This document shows positions 1 to 7,592 of a DNA stretch of 64,000 bases, in pieces; within the stretch, counting starts at the first letter, position 1, and each line of letters begins with the position of its first letter. Below the pieces are notes generated by a model that worked only from the letters and a program-made list of their open reading frames with translations, searched no databases and was not told the origin of the DNA. This DNA is from Tahibacter aquaticus (GTDB lineage: Bacteria > Pseudomonadota > Gammaproteobacteria > Xanthomonadales > Rhodanobacteraceae), in assembly GCF_004363655.1 (NCBI RefSeq), contig NZ_SNZH01000024.1:1-64000 (forward strand). Direction: 5' to 3'. Made by a program: the position numbers and the translations under genes.

Positions 1-350
1 CGCTCGCTCTCGTACCTCTTCCGAATACTTCTCTGACTTTCTCATCGCTCTATCCTCTCAAGGGAAAGAGCCTCCGGGAAAGCCGGGGCGGTTCAATGCC
101 GTGCGCGCGCAGCCTAGCGCGCACCGCGCGGGTTGTCACAAGTGCGCGCATTTCCGTCACCAGGCGGTAGTTAAGAGCCAAGTCCAGAATACGCGTGGCC
201 GTGCCCTGCAGGATCGGGCACTGCATCCGGCACGAGGATCGATGGCTGTCGAGACGACCGCTGCCCCGAGTGGCGCGTCACGTCGTGTTGTCGGACGCTG
301 TATCACGCAGGACTGGGTCGCACCGCACACGAGAACGAGGCGTCAACGCA
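1..350. other. Window edge, no gene seen
   Basis: No reading frame here looks like a protein. The first 60 bases are pyrimidine-rich and the rest is ordinary GC-rich DNA. It lies downstream of the minus-strand lipoprotein gene; I see no convincing hairpin with a T run. Confidence 0.5.
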
Positions 351-731
351 TCAATCCGCGCATTGCGCACGCACGATACGGCCGTCGCTGACTTCCGACA
401 GGCAGGTGCCCACCGTCATAAACGACGCGTAGCAGTGGCCTTCGACGGGCTCAGCCGGATCGGCGTCAGTGTTCGCGACGCACAGGCTCTCGCACTGGTC
501 ACTGGAGCGACAGGGTTTATCGCCATCGCGCGTGGGAACGTCGCACGCGTCGAGCTGCTGCACGCCGACTTTGCGCCAGATGCCCTTGAGGGCCAGGCAC
601 TGCGCGCGCGAGGTCACGACGGGTCCGCTCTTCCCCGCCCCCGCCGAGGTCACCGGCGTCGCCGGCGGCGCTGTCTGCGCGGCCGCACACCCGGTCAAAC
701 CGACCCACACCATGCCCAACACCGATCGCAT
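351..731 (-). CDS. Small Cys-rich lipoprotein, unknown function
   Basis: Predicted secreted lipoprotein of 126 residues. The N-terminus is a short hydrophobic signal ending in a lipobox (LTGC), so the mature protein should be lipidated at that Cys. After a Pro/Ala-rich linker there is a domain with eight further cysteines (AQC, DAC, KPC, DQC, SLC, GHC, GTC, AQC), a pattern typical of disulfide-stabilised periplasmic or surface domains. The start at 731 is preferred over 746 because a GGAGG lies 8 bases upstream of it. It sits 67 bases downstream of the metzincin-like gene on the same strand, so the two may be co-transcribed. No family was recognised. Confidence 0.6.
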   Translation of the reverse strand: MRSVLGMVWVGLTGCAAAQTAPPATPVTSAGAGKSGPVVTSRAQCLALKGIWRKVGVQQLDACDVPTRDGDKPCRSSDQCESLCVANTDADPAEPVEGHCYASFMTVGTCLSEVSDGRIVRAQCAD

Positions 732-798
732 TCCGCGGTCCTCCATCGCTCATCCAACGACCGCGGCATTGCGTCGGCGACGCCGCGGTCAGCGATCC

Positions 799-1599
799 TT
801 ACTCCTCGATCAGATCGAGGTTTTCCGCTTCCGGCGCGAGCGTGATGTGGTGGATCCATAGGCCGCCTTTGCCATCGGGCGCCACGTACGTTTCCGCGAA
901 GCGTTCGCGCTTGACGAGATGCCCCAGCGGCACGCCGCCGACCATTTCCAAACGGCCCATCGGACCGTCGGTCATGGCGATTTCCTGCGCGCTGAGCGCC
1001 ATGCTGGAACTGGCGCTGCTGTAGGTATCCAGATGCCCGTACAGGCTGGTCAGCTGCGCGTAGTCGTGCGAATTGGGCGCAATGCTGCTGGCCGACTGCG
1101 AGTAGTCCATGCAAGTGTTCTGCGAGGTGCCGTTGGTGCTGGTGTGATCCAGACCCAGCACATGGCCGATTTCCTGGCACATGACGTGGTAGCGCGCGTT
1201 GCTCGTGAAGCTGTAGCTGTCATTCATCTTCGCGGTGCCCTGCGAGATGTGACCGCGCGAATCCAAATTGATGGACGCGAGCCCCGACCAGCCGTTCTGG
1301 CCGTAGGTGTAGTTGCACACACGCAGTTTTCCGGCGATCGGCGTGCAGGAGCTGCGCGCGCTGGCCGTCTCGGTGCCCTGGGAGGCCACGAGATTGAGCT
1401 TGGCGGATGAGGACCACTGCGAAACCGAGGTGTTGAACATCGGCTGCCAGGTCGCGGTGACGCTGTCGACGGTGGCGAGATTGAACGACGATGTGGTGCG
1501 TGCCCAGTGGTAGTTGTTCCAATCGTGGCTGGCCGACGCGGTGCTGGCGAACATCGAAAAACCAAGGCCTAAGGCCACAGCAAGCAAAGAACGACGCAT
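799..1599 (-). CDS. Secreted metzincin-like protein with altered zinc motif
   Basis: 266-residue secreted protein. Residues 1-24 are a signal peptide (RR, hydrophobic core, ASTASA cleavage region). The core holds a metzincin-like zinc signature at residues 142-152, read as QEIGHVLGLDH, followed by a Met-turn-like CMDY at 163-166. In metzincins the motif is HExxHxxGxxH; here the first His is Gln. The general-base Glu and the other two His are present, so the fold is probably kept but zinc binding or activity may differ. Four cysteines could form disulfides. The start at 1599 is chosen for the signal peptide and a GGAGGGG 7 bases upstream; upstream in-frame codons read as non-coding. The C-terminal 90 residues, ending in acidic LDLIEE, are not recognised. 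Confidence 0.75.
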   Translation of the reverse strand: MRRSLLAVALGLGFSMFASTASASHDWNNYHWARTTSSFNLATVDSVTATWQPMFNTSVSQWSSSAKLNLVASQGTETASARSSCTPIAGKLRVCNYTYGQNGWSGLASINLDSRGHISQGTAKMNDSYSFTSNARYHVMCQEIGHVLGLDHTSTNGTSQNTCMDYSQSASSIAPNSHDYAQLTSLYGHLDTYSSASSSMALSAQEIAMTDGPMGRLEMVGGVPLGHLVKRERFAETYVAPDGKGGLWIHHITLAPEAENLDLIEE

Positions 1600-2393
1600 A
1601 CGATCTACCCCTCCGAAGAATAACGATAAGCACACGATCGCCGCGGCGCGGCGAACGGGATGTCCAGAGCGAACGCTCTGCACCACGCCCCTGTCGTGGG
1701 CCTGTCGATCCCCTCCCGGAGCGACAGGCGCAGGCACGCTACGCAGGTACGCAAAAAAAGCATTCTGCGCTGCAATACACGGCTGGCCCGGTGAGCACGA
1801 ATCTTTGCGAGCGTCGTCGTGCGCGGTGTGCCGTCGCGCGGCGATAGCCGCCCCCTCTCGCCGCGCGTTTCGGTCGCCGCGCTTCGCCACGGCGCGTGGC
1901 ATCGGTCGCCAAATCAATCAGGTAGCGCGCGCCACGCATGACCTGGGGCGGAGCGTTAGACGTTCAGCGAGGACGCCCAACGCACCAGAATACAGATGGA
2001 GTCTTGAGCAAAGTCTAAACCTGTCACTACGCTGAACGTCGCAGACTGCACGACATCTCGCCCACGAAAAACCGTCGACGGTACACACAGGCTGCGCATA
2101 GACGGACGCCGGTTCGAACGTACCCGTCGCCGCGCATGATCGTGCAGGGCACGGGCAGCGCGCACGCCCACGGTGCACGCTGCATGATGAAGCGTCGGGG
2201 ACAAGGTTGGAGTTGACTCCAATGTCCAACGAATTCAATCGATTGCGCACGATGCCAAGCGACTGACGCATAGTGGAATTATCGAACCGGGATCGAATTT
2301 CGACGCGTCGCGCGCGATAGCGGCCGATGCGCGGATTTCCTGGCACAGCGCGTGCTGCCTAAACATCTCCTCCCCCTGCACGGATGCCTTGCC
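1600..2393. other. Long intergenic region, no gene recognised
   Basis: About 790 bases between the divergent metzincin-like gene (minus) and the metal-associated outer-membrane protein gene (plus). Open frames here have no recognisable protein character. It must carry both promoters. A partly palindromic TTGGAG/CTCCAA with TTGACT at 2213-2218 is the best -35 candidate for the rightward gene, but no matching -10 is clear. Confidence 0.4.
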
Positions 2394-3731
2394 ATGCTGC
2401 CTCCTGTCTTGCGTCACCGGCGGCGCTCGCGTGCCGTCCCCACTGCGCTACTGGCCGGCCTCCTGGTCGTGACTATGGGCCCGCTTTGGGCGCAGGACTC
2501 GGCGTCGCACGCGCACGAATCGGCGCCAGCGATGCCGACGATGGCCGAGCACGATGGGGATACCCCCATGCGCGGTTTGCTGGGGCCGTACGCGATGAGC
2601 CGCGAGGCGTCGGGCACCAGCTGGCAGCCGCAAGCCACGCCCATGGGCGGCAGCGCACCGTGGATGATGGGCGACTGGATGTGGATGGCGCACGGGTCGG
2701 CCAATCTCGTGGTCACTGACAATGCCGGACCGCGCGGGGACCGCGACACCGTGGTCCAGACCATGGGCATGCTGATGGGCATGCGCCCACTCGGCCCCGG
2801 CACCCTGGGCGTGCGCGCTATGGTGTCGCTGGACCCCTGGGGCGTGGGGAAGACCGGCTATCCGCTCCTGTTCCAGACCGGTGAGACGGCCGATGGCCGT
2901 ACGCCGCTGGTCGATCGGCAGCATCCGCACGATCTCTTCATGGAACTGGCGGCGAGCTATGCCCAGCCGCTGGGCGAATCCAGTTCGGTCTTCGTGTACC
3001 TCGGCCTGCCTGGCGAGCCGGCGTTGGGCCCGCCGACCTTCATGCACCGGTTCTCCGGCATGGACAACCCCGAAGCACCGCTGGGCCATCACTGGCTTGA
3101 TGCCACGCACATCACCTTCGGCGTCGCGACACTCGGCTGGGTGTGGAAAGACCTCAAAGTGGAAGGCTCCGCCTTCAATGCCCGCGAGCCCGACCAGATC
3201 CGCACCAACATCGAACTGCGCGCGCTCGACTCCTGGTCCGGCCGCGTGTCCTACAACCCGAGCGAGCGCTGGGCGCTGCAGGTCAGCCGTGGGGTCCTGC
3301 GGAGCCCCGAGCAGCTGGAGCCCGACGTCGATGTGCGCCGCACGACCGCCTCGGTCATCTACCACCGCCAGTTCGAGCGGGCGCAATGGCAGACGACGCT
3401 GGCCTGGGGCCGCAACCAGAAACTGCCCGGCCATGCGACCGAATCCTTCCTGCTCGAAAGCGCGCTCGTGATCGATGCGGTGCACACCTTGTTCGGTCGC
3501 GTGGAGCGCGTGGACAAGGACGAGCTCTTTGGTGAGGACGAACCACTCGCCGGCCAGGTCTTTACCGTGGACAAGGCGACGCTTGGCGCCGTCCACGATT
3601 TCCCGTCCACGCGCCTGGGCCGGTTTGGCCTGGGTCTTCAGTACAGCCGCTATGCGATTCCGGCGGCCTTGAAGCCCGTCTACGGCGATCAGCCGGACGC
3701 GTGGCTGGCATTCGCCCGGTGGCGGCTCTGA
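2394..3731 (+). CDS. Met/His-rich outer-membrane-type protein of metal islands
   Basis: 445 residues. An Arg-rich N-terminus is followed by a hydrophobic signal (ALLAGLLVVTMGPLWAQ). Next comes a Met/His-rich segment (SHAHES, MPTMAEHDGD, WMMGDWMWMAHGS, MGMLMGM) of the kind used to bind copper or silver outside the cytoplasm. The rest alternates polar and aromatic/hydrophobic residues and ends in WLAFARWRL, with the terminal aromatic region usual for outer-membrane beta-barrels. Function is unproven; a role in copper or silver binding at the cell surface is inferred from composition and from the downstream copper-storage gene 36 bases away. The start is uncertain: GTG at 2352 and this ATG at 2394 are both possible and neither has a strong ribosome-binding site; ATG gives the more usual signal length. 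Confidence 0.65.
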   Translation: MLPPVLRHRRRSRAVPTALLAGLLVVTMGPLWAQDSASHAHESAPAMPTMAEHDGDTPMRGLLGPYAMSREASGTSWQPQATPMGGSAPWMMGDWMWMAHGSANLVVTDNAGPRGDRDTVVQTMGMLMGMRPLGPGTLGVRAMVSLDPWGVGKTGYPLLFQTGETADGRTPLVDRQHPHDLFMELAASYAQPLGESSSVFVYLGLPGEPALGPPTFMHRFSGMDNPEAPLGHHWLDATHITFGVATLGWVWKDLKVEGSAFNAREPDQIRTNIELRALDSWSGRVSYNPSERWALQVSRGVLRSPEQLEPDVDVRRTTASVIYHRQFERAQWQTTLAWGRNQKLPGHATESFLLESALVIDAVHTLFGRVERVDKDELFGEDEPLAGQVFTVDKATLGAVHDFPSTRLGRFGLGLQYSRYAIPAALKPVYGDQPDAWLAFARWRL

Positions 3732-3767
3732 CGACCGCCGCGTTTCCCTTTCCTACGGAGAACTTTC

Positions 3768-4163
3768 ATGCCGCATCAGACCCACACCTCCACCGCTATG
3801 AACGACTGCATCCAGCAATGCCTGGCGTGTTACACCACCTGCCAGCAGACGGCGCTGACGCACTGCCTGGAGCTTGGCGGTGAGCACGTCGAACCCACAC
3901 ATTTTCGGCTCATGATCGATTGCGCCGAAGTGTGCCGTAGCGCGGCCGCCCTCATGGCCAACGGCTCGGCCTTCCACGCGGCGCAGTGCGTCGTGTGCGC
4001 GGACATTTGCCGCGCGTGCGCCGAGAGCTGTAAACGCGTAGGCGACATGGACAACTGCGTCCAGGCCTGCGAGCGTTGCGCGGAATCCTGCGAAGCAATG
4101 GCGAGTGGCGGCGGCCGCAGCGCCACCGGCCACACCGCCGGGACCTCGGCCCGCGCCTCATGA
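3768..4163 (+). CDS. Cys-rich four-helix copper-storage protein (Csp/DUF326)
   Basis: 131 residues with 16 cysteines spaced as CxxxC and CxxC along predicted helices (residues 14-33, 52-56, 74-88, 97-108). This is the signature of Csp copper-storage proteins, four-helix bundles that line their core with Cys thiolates to hold many Cu(I) ions. There is no Tat or Sec signal, so it resembles the cytosolic Csp3 type. ACGGAG lies 8 bases upstream of the ATG. It follows the Met-rich outer-membrane gene by 36 bases and overlaps the next small membrane protein by ATGA, implying one transcript. Inferred role: buffering copper that enters the cytosol. The C-terminal 20 residues are low-complexity Gly/Ser/Thr/Ala. 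Confidence 0.85.
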   Translation: MPHQTHTSTAMNDCIQQCLACYTTCQQTALTHCLELGGEHVEPTHFRLMIDCAEVCRSAAALMANGSAFHAAQCVVCADICRACAESCKRVGDMDNCVQACERCAESCEAMASGGGRSATGHTAGTSARAS

Positions 4164-4387
4164 ACACGCCGATGACACCGCGCGCGCGATGGTTCGCGAA
4201 CCTGGGCCGCGTCGCCCTCGCGCTCGGCTTTCTCGCGATGCTGGCCGCCTGGATCAGCGCGATGACCGCCACCGGGGTGTGGTGGGGCTTCTCGACCGTG
4301 CACTGGTTTGCTGATGCCACCGTCCTCGCACTGCTGGGCATTGGTTGCCTGGTGGATGCCGTGTTTCATGCAAGTGCTGGTGAATGA
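4160..4387 (+). CDS. Small two-helix membrane protein, unknown
   Basis: 75 residues with two hydrophobic segments, about residues 13-35 and 45-70, so a small inner-membrane protein. Its ATG overlaps the stop of the copper-storage gene (ATGA), which implies translational coupling and supports the start. It has no metal-binding Cys or Met cluster. It is converged on by the MerR gene, whose stop lies 28 bases away. Function unknown; context suggests a helper in copper handling. Confidence 0.65.
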   Translation: MNTPMTPRARWFANLGRVALALGFLAMLAAWISAMTATGVWWGFSTVHWFADATVLALLGIGCLVDAVFHASAGE

Positions 4388-4415
4388 CACCAGGGAAGCC
4401 CGCCTGTGCGCCGTG

Positions 4416-4910
4416 TCAGGTATCCAGGAGCATGCTGCCACTCCCGTCGTGGTTGCACGCATAGGCTTGCAACGTGGCCAAAATGGGGCACGCCGCCAGC
4501 GTCGGCGGCGGGCCCCGGCGGCAGTTCTCGACCGCGCCGGCGAGCGACTGCAATGCGGCGCACCGATCGGCGAGTTCTTGCTGCAGCGCCTTGGCACACG
4601 CGCGCACCGGGGCGGGGCGCGCACTGGGTAACGCCATGACCAAAAGCGTGCGGATGGCCTCCAGCGTTAGGCCAAGCGCCTTGGCGCCGCGGATCGCCTG
4701 CAGACGGTACACGTCGTCAGGTTCGTATTTGCGATAGCCCCCTCCGCGTCGCGCCGGCGTCGGTAGCAGCCCAATACGTTCGTAATAGCGCACCGTGTCA
4801 ACCGGCACGCCGCTGGCGCTGGCCAGCTCGCCGATACGCATCGAACCCTTGGTGGTCGGCGCGGCTGCAGCGCCTGAGGCGTCGATCGACGCCGGTGTCT
4901 TGGAATCCAT
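4416..4910 (-). CDS. MerR-family metal-responsive regulator
   Basis: 164 residues. After an unusual 23-residue Ala/Thr-rich N-terminal extension comes the MerR winged-helix DNA-binding domain (RIGELASASGVPVDTVRYYE, then GGGYRKY), a dimerisation helix, and a Cys-bearing C-terminus (Cys105, 117, 130, 141, 152). The CRRG...AACP pattern resembles the metal-binding loop of ZntR/CadR-type sensors, so a metal ligand is likely; which metal cannot be told. MET24 could be the true start, but GGAG lies 8 bases upstream of the ATG at 4910. It lies 84 bases downstream of copL on the same strand, and converges on the copper-storage genes. Confidence 0.8.
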   Translation of the reverse strand: MDSKTPASIDASGAAAAPTTKGSMRIGELASASGVPVDTVRYYERIGLLPTPARRGGGYRKYEPDDVYRLQAIRGAKALGLTLEAIRTLLVMALPSARPAPVRACAKALQQELADRCAALQSLAGAVENCRRGPPPTLAACPILATLQAYACNHDGSGSMLLDT

Positions 4911-4994
4911 GAAAATGCTCCGCTGAACGAGCGCGCAAGCGCGTCAACGATCCCCAGCGGCGACTTCCGGTGGGCGGATCGGCTGGAACTCCTT

Positions 4995-5366
4995 TCAGAT
5001 TCCGGCGGGATTCGGGGGGCGCAGGAGTTCGATGGGACGCCGATCCAGCGGCCATGCGGGCGCGTCTGATGAGTCTGTCAATTCGGGTTCCGGCGCGTGC
5101 AGGCGCAGCACCAGTGCCAGAGCGGCCATCGGCAGGCAGCCGCAGTGACAGACGTGATCCATGCAGCACGGGGCAAACGGCGCCGGCGACTGCGGTCGCG
5201 GAGCCTCCTCAGCGCCGTGGCAGGCATGCGCGGCTCGCGGACTCGGTGCGCCCAGAGCACTGGAGCGGCCACTGGCTCCCATAGTGCCGGTCAATACCAG
5301 CATCAGACTCAGCAGGCTCCGCCATAACAGGCCTCGCCATACCAGGGAAAGTCGCGCATGCCTCAT
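4995..5366 (-). CDS. copL: CopL-family copper-binding regulatory protein
   Basis: 123 residues. A signal-like hydrophobic N-terminus (LLSLMLVLTGTMG) is followed by a His/Cys cluster (HACHG, PCCMDHVCHCGC) and a C-terminus ending RRPIELLRPP. This arrangement, with a tail close to RPPIA, is that of Xanthomonas CopL, a small Cys/His-rich protein encoded upstream of copAB and needed for copper-inducible expression. Here no copAB follows; a MerR regulator does. Start 5366 is chosen because it begins just before the signal segment; no strong ribosome-binding site is seen, and upstream ATGs in the same frame are possible. A second CopL-like gene lies at 8631. Family call is from the motif pattern. 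Confidence 0.7.
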   Translation of the reverse strand: MRHARLSLVWRGLLWRSLLSLMLVLTGTMGASGRSSALGAPSPRAAHACHGAEEAPRPQSPAPFAPCCMDHVCHCGCLPMAALALVLRLHAPEPELTDSSDAPAWPLDRRPIELLRPPNPAGI

Positions 5367-5754
5367 GGCGGTAGCGTGCGGCAGGACCGCACCTGCGGCA
5401 AGCGTTCTCATCGCCGGCGTACGCAGCCTATGCCCCATCGCCGCACGGGCCTGCGCCGCGACGACCTCTAGATATCGCCGCGCGGGTTCGGCCAACCGGT
5501 CCAGGCGTTTGACTTCCGGCCCACCGCCAGCACATGGGGCTGTGGAAAATATGTCCGCCAAAACCAAAAAGTCACGGTGGGAGTTGGTCAGCATCTACCG
5601 GACGCCTGCATCCACGATTTCTTCGACGACGGAACGCACGCCAATCGGCCGACGATGTCACCGTATTCTGACAACGGCGATGCCCTCCGCGAGAGGCCTG
5701 GAGGGTCATATCGGCGAACGAAGCCATCGATTGTGCTTTCGTCGCCGAGGGCGG
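5367..5754. other. Intergenic region upstream of copL, no gene
   Basis: About 390 bases between copL and the stop of the GDCCVFC gene, both on the minus strand. No frame reads as protein. It should carry the copL promoter, but no MerR-type dyad with a 19-20 base spacer was found in it. Confidence 0.4.
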
Positions 5755-6012
5755 TCAGAGAGCAGTAGGCGTGGCGCCACCGCAGCAGCGTTGTTCGAGC
5801 TGGACCGGTGGGCACGCGACGCTGCCGTAGGAGCAGAAAACGCAGCAATCGCCGGCTTTAGGGCGTAGGAACGCGCCACACTGCGTACAGTCGTAGAAGA
5901 AAAGGCAGGCATCGGTCGGCATGATCTCATCGGCCTTTTGACCGCACTCGGGACATGTCAGCGTGCTTTCCAAAATCGGGGGCGTGCCGATGGCCGTGCT
6001 ACTCCGGATCAT
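5755..6012 (-). CDS. GDCCVFC-domain zinc-ribbon-like small protein
   Basis: 85 residues. Two CxxC pairs (Cys20/23 and Cys42/45) form a zinc-ribbon-like unit, followed by the conserved block GDCCVFC at 54-60, SYG and a CPPVQ stretch. This block defines a small protein family often found beside mercury and other metal genes; its biochemical role is unknown, but eleven cysteines in 85 residues suggest soft-metal binding. The ATG overlaps the TGA of the thioredoxin-like gene by ATGA, so translation is coupled. It is the last gene of the divergent mer-type operon and so is likely under MerR control. Confidence 0.8.
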   Translation of the reverse strand: MIRSSTAIGTPPILESTLTCPECGQKADEIMPTDACLFFYDCTQCGAFLRPKAGDCCVFCSYGSVACPPVQLEQRCCGGATPTAL

Positions 6013-6650
6013 CGCGCCGACGCCGCATCGGTGGCTTTGTGGACATCAAGACGCTTTTCCACTTCCTCGCGAAACGTCGAGGCACGCAAGAACGGAAACT
6101 CGGCGCGCCCCATCAGATCCTTCAACTGGTGCATCATGAAATCGGCTTTGGGGGGTGCCTCGCCCGTCCATTCCGCCTGGGGACCGTAGACCAGCCACAC
6201 ATCCCACGCGTAGATCGTTCGATCGCCGTCTTTCATGCCCAGAGCCTGCGCGAACGTCGTACCCAGTTCCTGTCCTGGATCCCAGTAGTGCGTCACGTGC
6301 TCGTTGTGAATCAGTGAGCACGTGTTGGCGCTGTCTTTCTCCTGCGCGCCCAACACGGGCGTGTGGATCACGTAGGTCTGCAGCTTTGAATTGCCGGCAA
6401 ACGGGGTCAGTACGGCAGTGTCGAGATCCTTGAGACCACGCAGGCATCCCGAGCAGATCGGATCGACCAGGAACACCAAGCGTACCGAACCGCGAGCGCG
6501 ATTGAATGCGTCGCGCAATGCAACGCTGTCTTTGGCAGATATCGTAACGGGCTCCGTGCACGTTCCGGTTTGCGGCGTCGGCGCGGCAGCGGCAACGCCG
6601 GCGATCAGCAATCCGATGCACATCGCGATGAGGGGACGATAAAAACGCAT
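6009..6650 (-). CDS. Exported thioredoxin-like protein of the mer operon
   Basis: 213 residues. A signal peptide (residues 1-22, ending VAAAAP) is followed by a thioredoxin-like fold: a hydrophobic strand, then PICSGCLRGLKDL with a CxxC (CSGC) where thioredoxin and DsbA-like proteins place the redox pair. The remaining sequence, with THYWDPGQELG and WLVYGP, resembles periplasmic thioredoxin-like proteins but not MerP, which is a 70-residue HMA-fold protein. GGAGAAC precedes the ATG at 6650. It lies 17 bases after merT and overlaps the GDCCVFC gene, so it stands where merP usually sits. Inferred role: thiol chemistry or metal-thiolate handling in the periplasm during mercury stress. Confidence 0.75.
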   Translation of the reverse strand: MRFYRPLIAMCIGLLIAGVAAAAPTPQTGTCTEPVTISAKDSVALRDAFNRARGSVRLVFLVDPICSGCLRGLKDLDTAVLTPFAGNSKLQTYVIHTPVLGAQEKDSANTCSLIHNEHVTHYWDPGQELGTTFAQALGMKDGDRTIYAWDVWLVYGPQAEWTGEAPPKADFMMHQLKDLMGRAEFPFLRASTFREEVEKRLDVHKATDAASAR

Positions 6651-6667
6651 AGGAGTTCTCCGGATAT

Positions 6668-7024
6668 TCAGCTCGAAAAGCCTTGCCAGCCGCGAACAGC
6701 GACAAACAAGGCCACCAGTGTCGCCAGAATCAGCCACGCTATCAGGCGTCGCCCCCGCCGCTTTGCGGGGACGCAGGCGGCGTCGCACACCGGTTCCACG
6801 CGATAGGCCCAGATCAGGCCGCCCAGCGAGACACCGAAAGCGGCGATCCACAGGTACGGCGCCAGGAACGCGACCCGGGCGACCGCAATGGCGCCGCTGA
6901 CCCCGATGGCTGCCACCAACCACGGCACGCCGCAGCAGGCGCCCAGTAACGCGGCCAGCGCGCCTGAACCGACGGCGCCCGACGGGAGCGCCCATTTCCA
7001 GAATCGCTGGGAGTGAAAGGCCAT
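6668..7024 (-). CDS. merT: MerT-like mercuric ion transport membrane protein
   Basis: 118 residues with three predicted membrane helices (about 18-42, 52-74, 93-111). A vicinal Cys pair, Cys30-Cys31, lies in the first helix, and a second pair, Cys80 and Cys84, lies in the loop between helices two and three. This is the layout of MerT, which takes Hg(II) from the periplasm through paired cysteines into the cytosol. Length matches MerT (about 116). The gene is first in a leftward operon whose promoter overlaps a MerR operator. No mercuric reductase gene is present in the window to receive the ion, so the true substrate or use is open. Confidence 0.8.
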   Translation of the reverse strand: MAFHSQRFWKWALPSGAVGSGALAALLGACCGVPWLVAAIGVSGAIAVARVAFLAPYLWIAAFGVSLGGLIWAYRVEPVCDAACVPAKRRGRRLIAWLILATLVALFVAVRGWQGFSS

Positions 7025-7054
7025 AGAGCGCTACACCGGTGAGGAATCGGTGCT

Positions 7055-7086
7055 ACCGTACACCCCGTACCTACGTACGGAGTCAA
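7055..7086 (-). promoter_or_regulatory. merT promoter with MerR operator
   Basis: Reading leftward, -35 TTGACT (7086-7081) and -10 TACGGT (7060-7055) are separated by 20 bases. The spacer holds a perfect 6-4-6 dyad, CCGTAC-GTAG-GTACGG (7080-7065). Overlong spacers with such a dyad are the hallmark of promoters activated by MerR through DNA untwisting, and CCGTAC/GTACGG matches mercury-type operators. It lies between merR and merT, so MerR probably also represses its own gene from here. Confidence 0.85.
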
Positions 7087-7091
7087 GCGGC

Positions 7092-7478
7092 GTGAACTAC
7101 ACGATCGGACGGCTCGCGAAAGCGGCCGATGTCCATGTCGAAACCGTGCGCTACTACCAGCGCCGAGGACTCTTGTCGGCGCCGGCGCGCACGACCGGGT
7201 TTCGTCACTACACGGACGCGGATGTCGAGCAATTGCGTTTCATCAAGCGCGCGCAGAGCATCGGATTTACGTTGTCGGAGGTCGATACGCTCCTGGCATT
7301 GCGGGCGAAACCGTCGTGCCCCGATACACGCGCGTTGGCCGCGCGAAAATTGGCCCTGGTGGAAGAGCGACTGCGGGAGCTGCGGCGGCTGCGTCGTGAG
7401 CTCACGGCCTGGATCGACCAGTGCGATCACAACCCGGTGACCGCCCCGTGTCCATCCATGGAGCGGCTGAGCGCATGA
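7092..7478 (+). CDS. merR: Mercury-responsive regulator MerR
   Basis: 128 residues. N-terminal winged helix (YTIGRLAKAADVHVETVRYY), then the long dimerisation helix, with Cys76, Cys111 and Cys120. The spacings of 35 and 9 residues are the same as those of Cys82, 117 and 126 in Tn501 MerR, which bind Hg(II) across the dimer, so mercury sensing is well supported. The start is GTG at 7092, with GGAG 8 bases upstream; the in-frame GTG at 7050 would put the operator inside the gene. It is divergent from merT. The next rightward operon begins 114 bases downstream. Confidence 0.88.
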   Translation: MNYTIGRLAKAADVHVETVRYYQRRGLLSAPARTTGFRHYTDADVEQLRFIKRAQSIGFTLSEVDTLLALRAKPSCPDTRALAARKLALVEERLRELRRLRRELTAWIDQCDHNPVTAPCPSMERLSA

Positions 7479-7537
7479 GTCGCGTCGAGCCGACGAATTC
7501 GGATCCCAATCAGGACATCGGAGGCGATGTGCTCGAC

Positions 7538-7568
7538 TTGACTCCGTGGTTGCTACAGGGTTTAGCCT
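7538..7568 (+). promoter_or_regulatory. MerR-family-type promoter of the CDF/RND operon
   Basis: -35 TTGACT (7538-7543) and -10 TAGCCT (7563-7568) are separated by 19 bases, 2-3 more than a normal sigma-70 promoter. The spacer contains the imperfect dyad CCGTGG-TTG-CTACAGG. This is the architecture of promoters controlled by divalent-metal MerR sensors (ZntR/CadR/PbrR). It lies 24 bases before the CDF start codon and probably drives the long operon to 17.5 kb. Which of the three MerR proteins acts here is not shown by sequence. Confidence 0.75.
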
Positions 7569-7592
7569 TGCGCGGCAGTCCTGGAGAACACC

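Noticed and set aside
2205-2240. MerR-type promoter around TTGACT at 2213
   Set aside because: The short palindrome overlaps the -35, but no -10 is found at 19-20 or at 17 bases.
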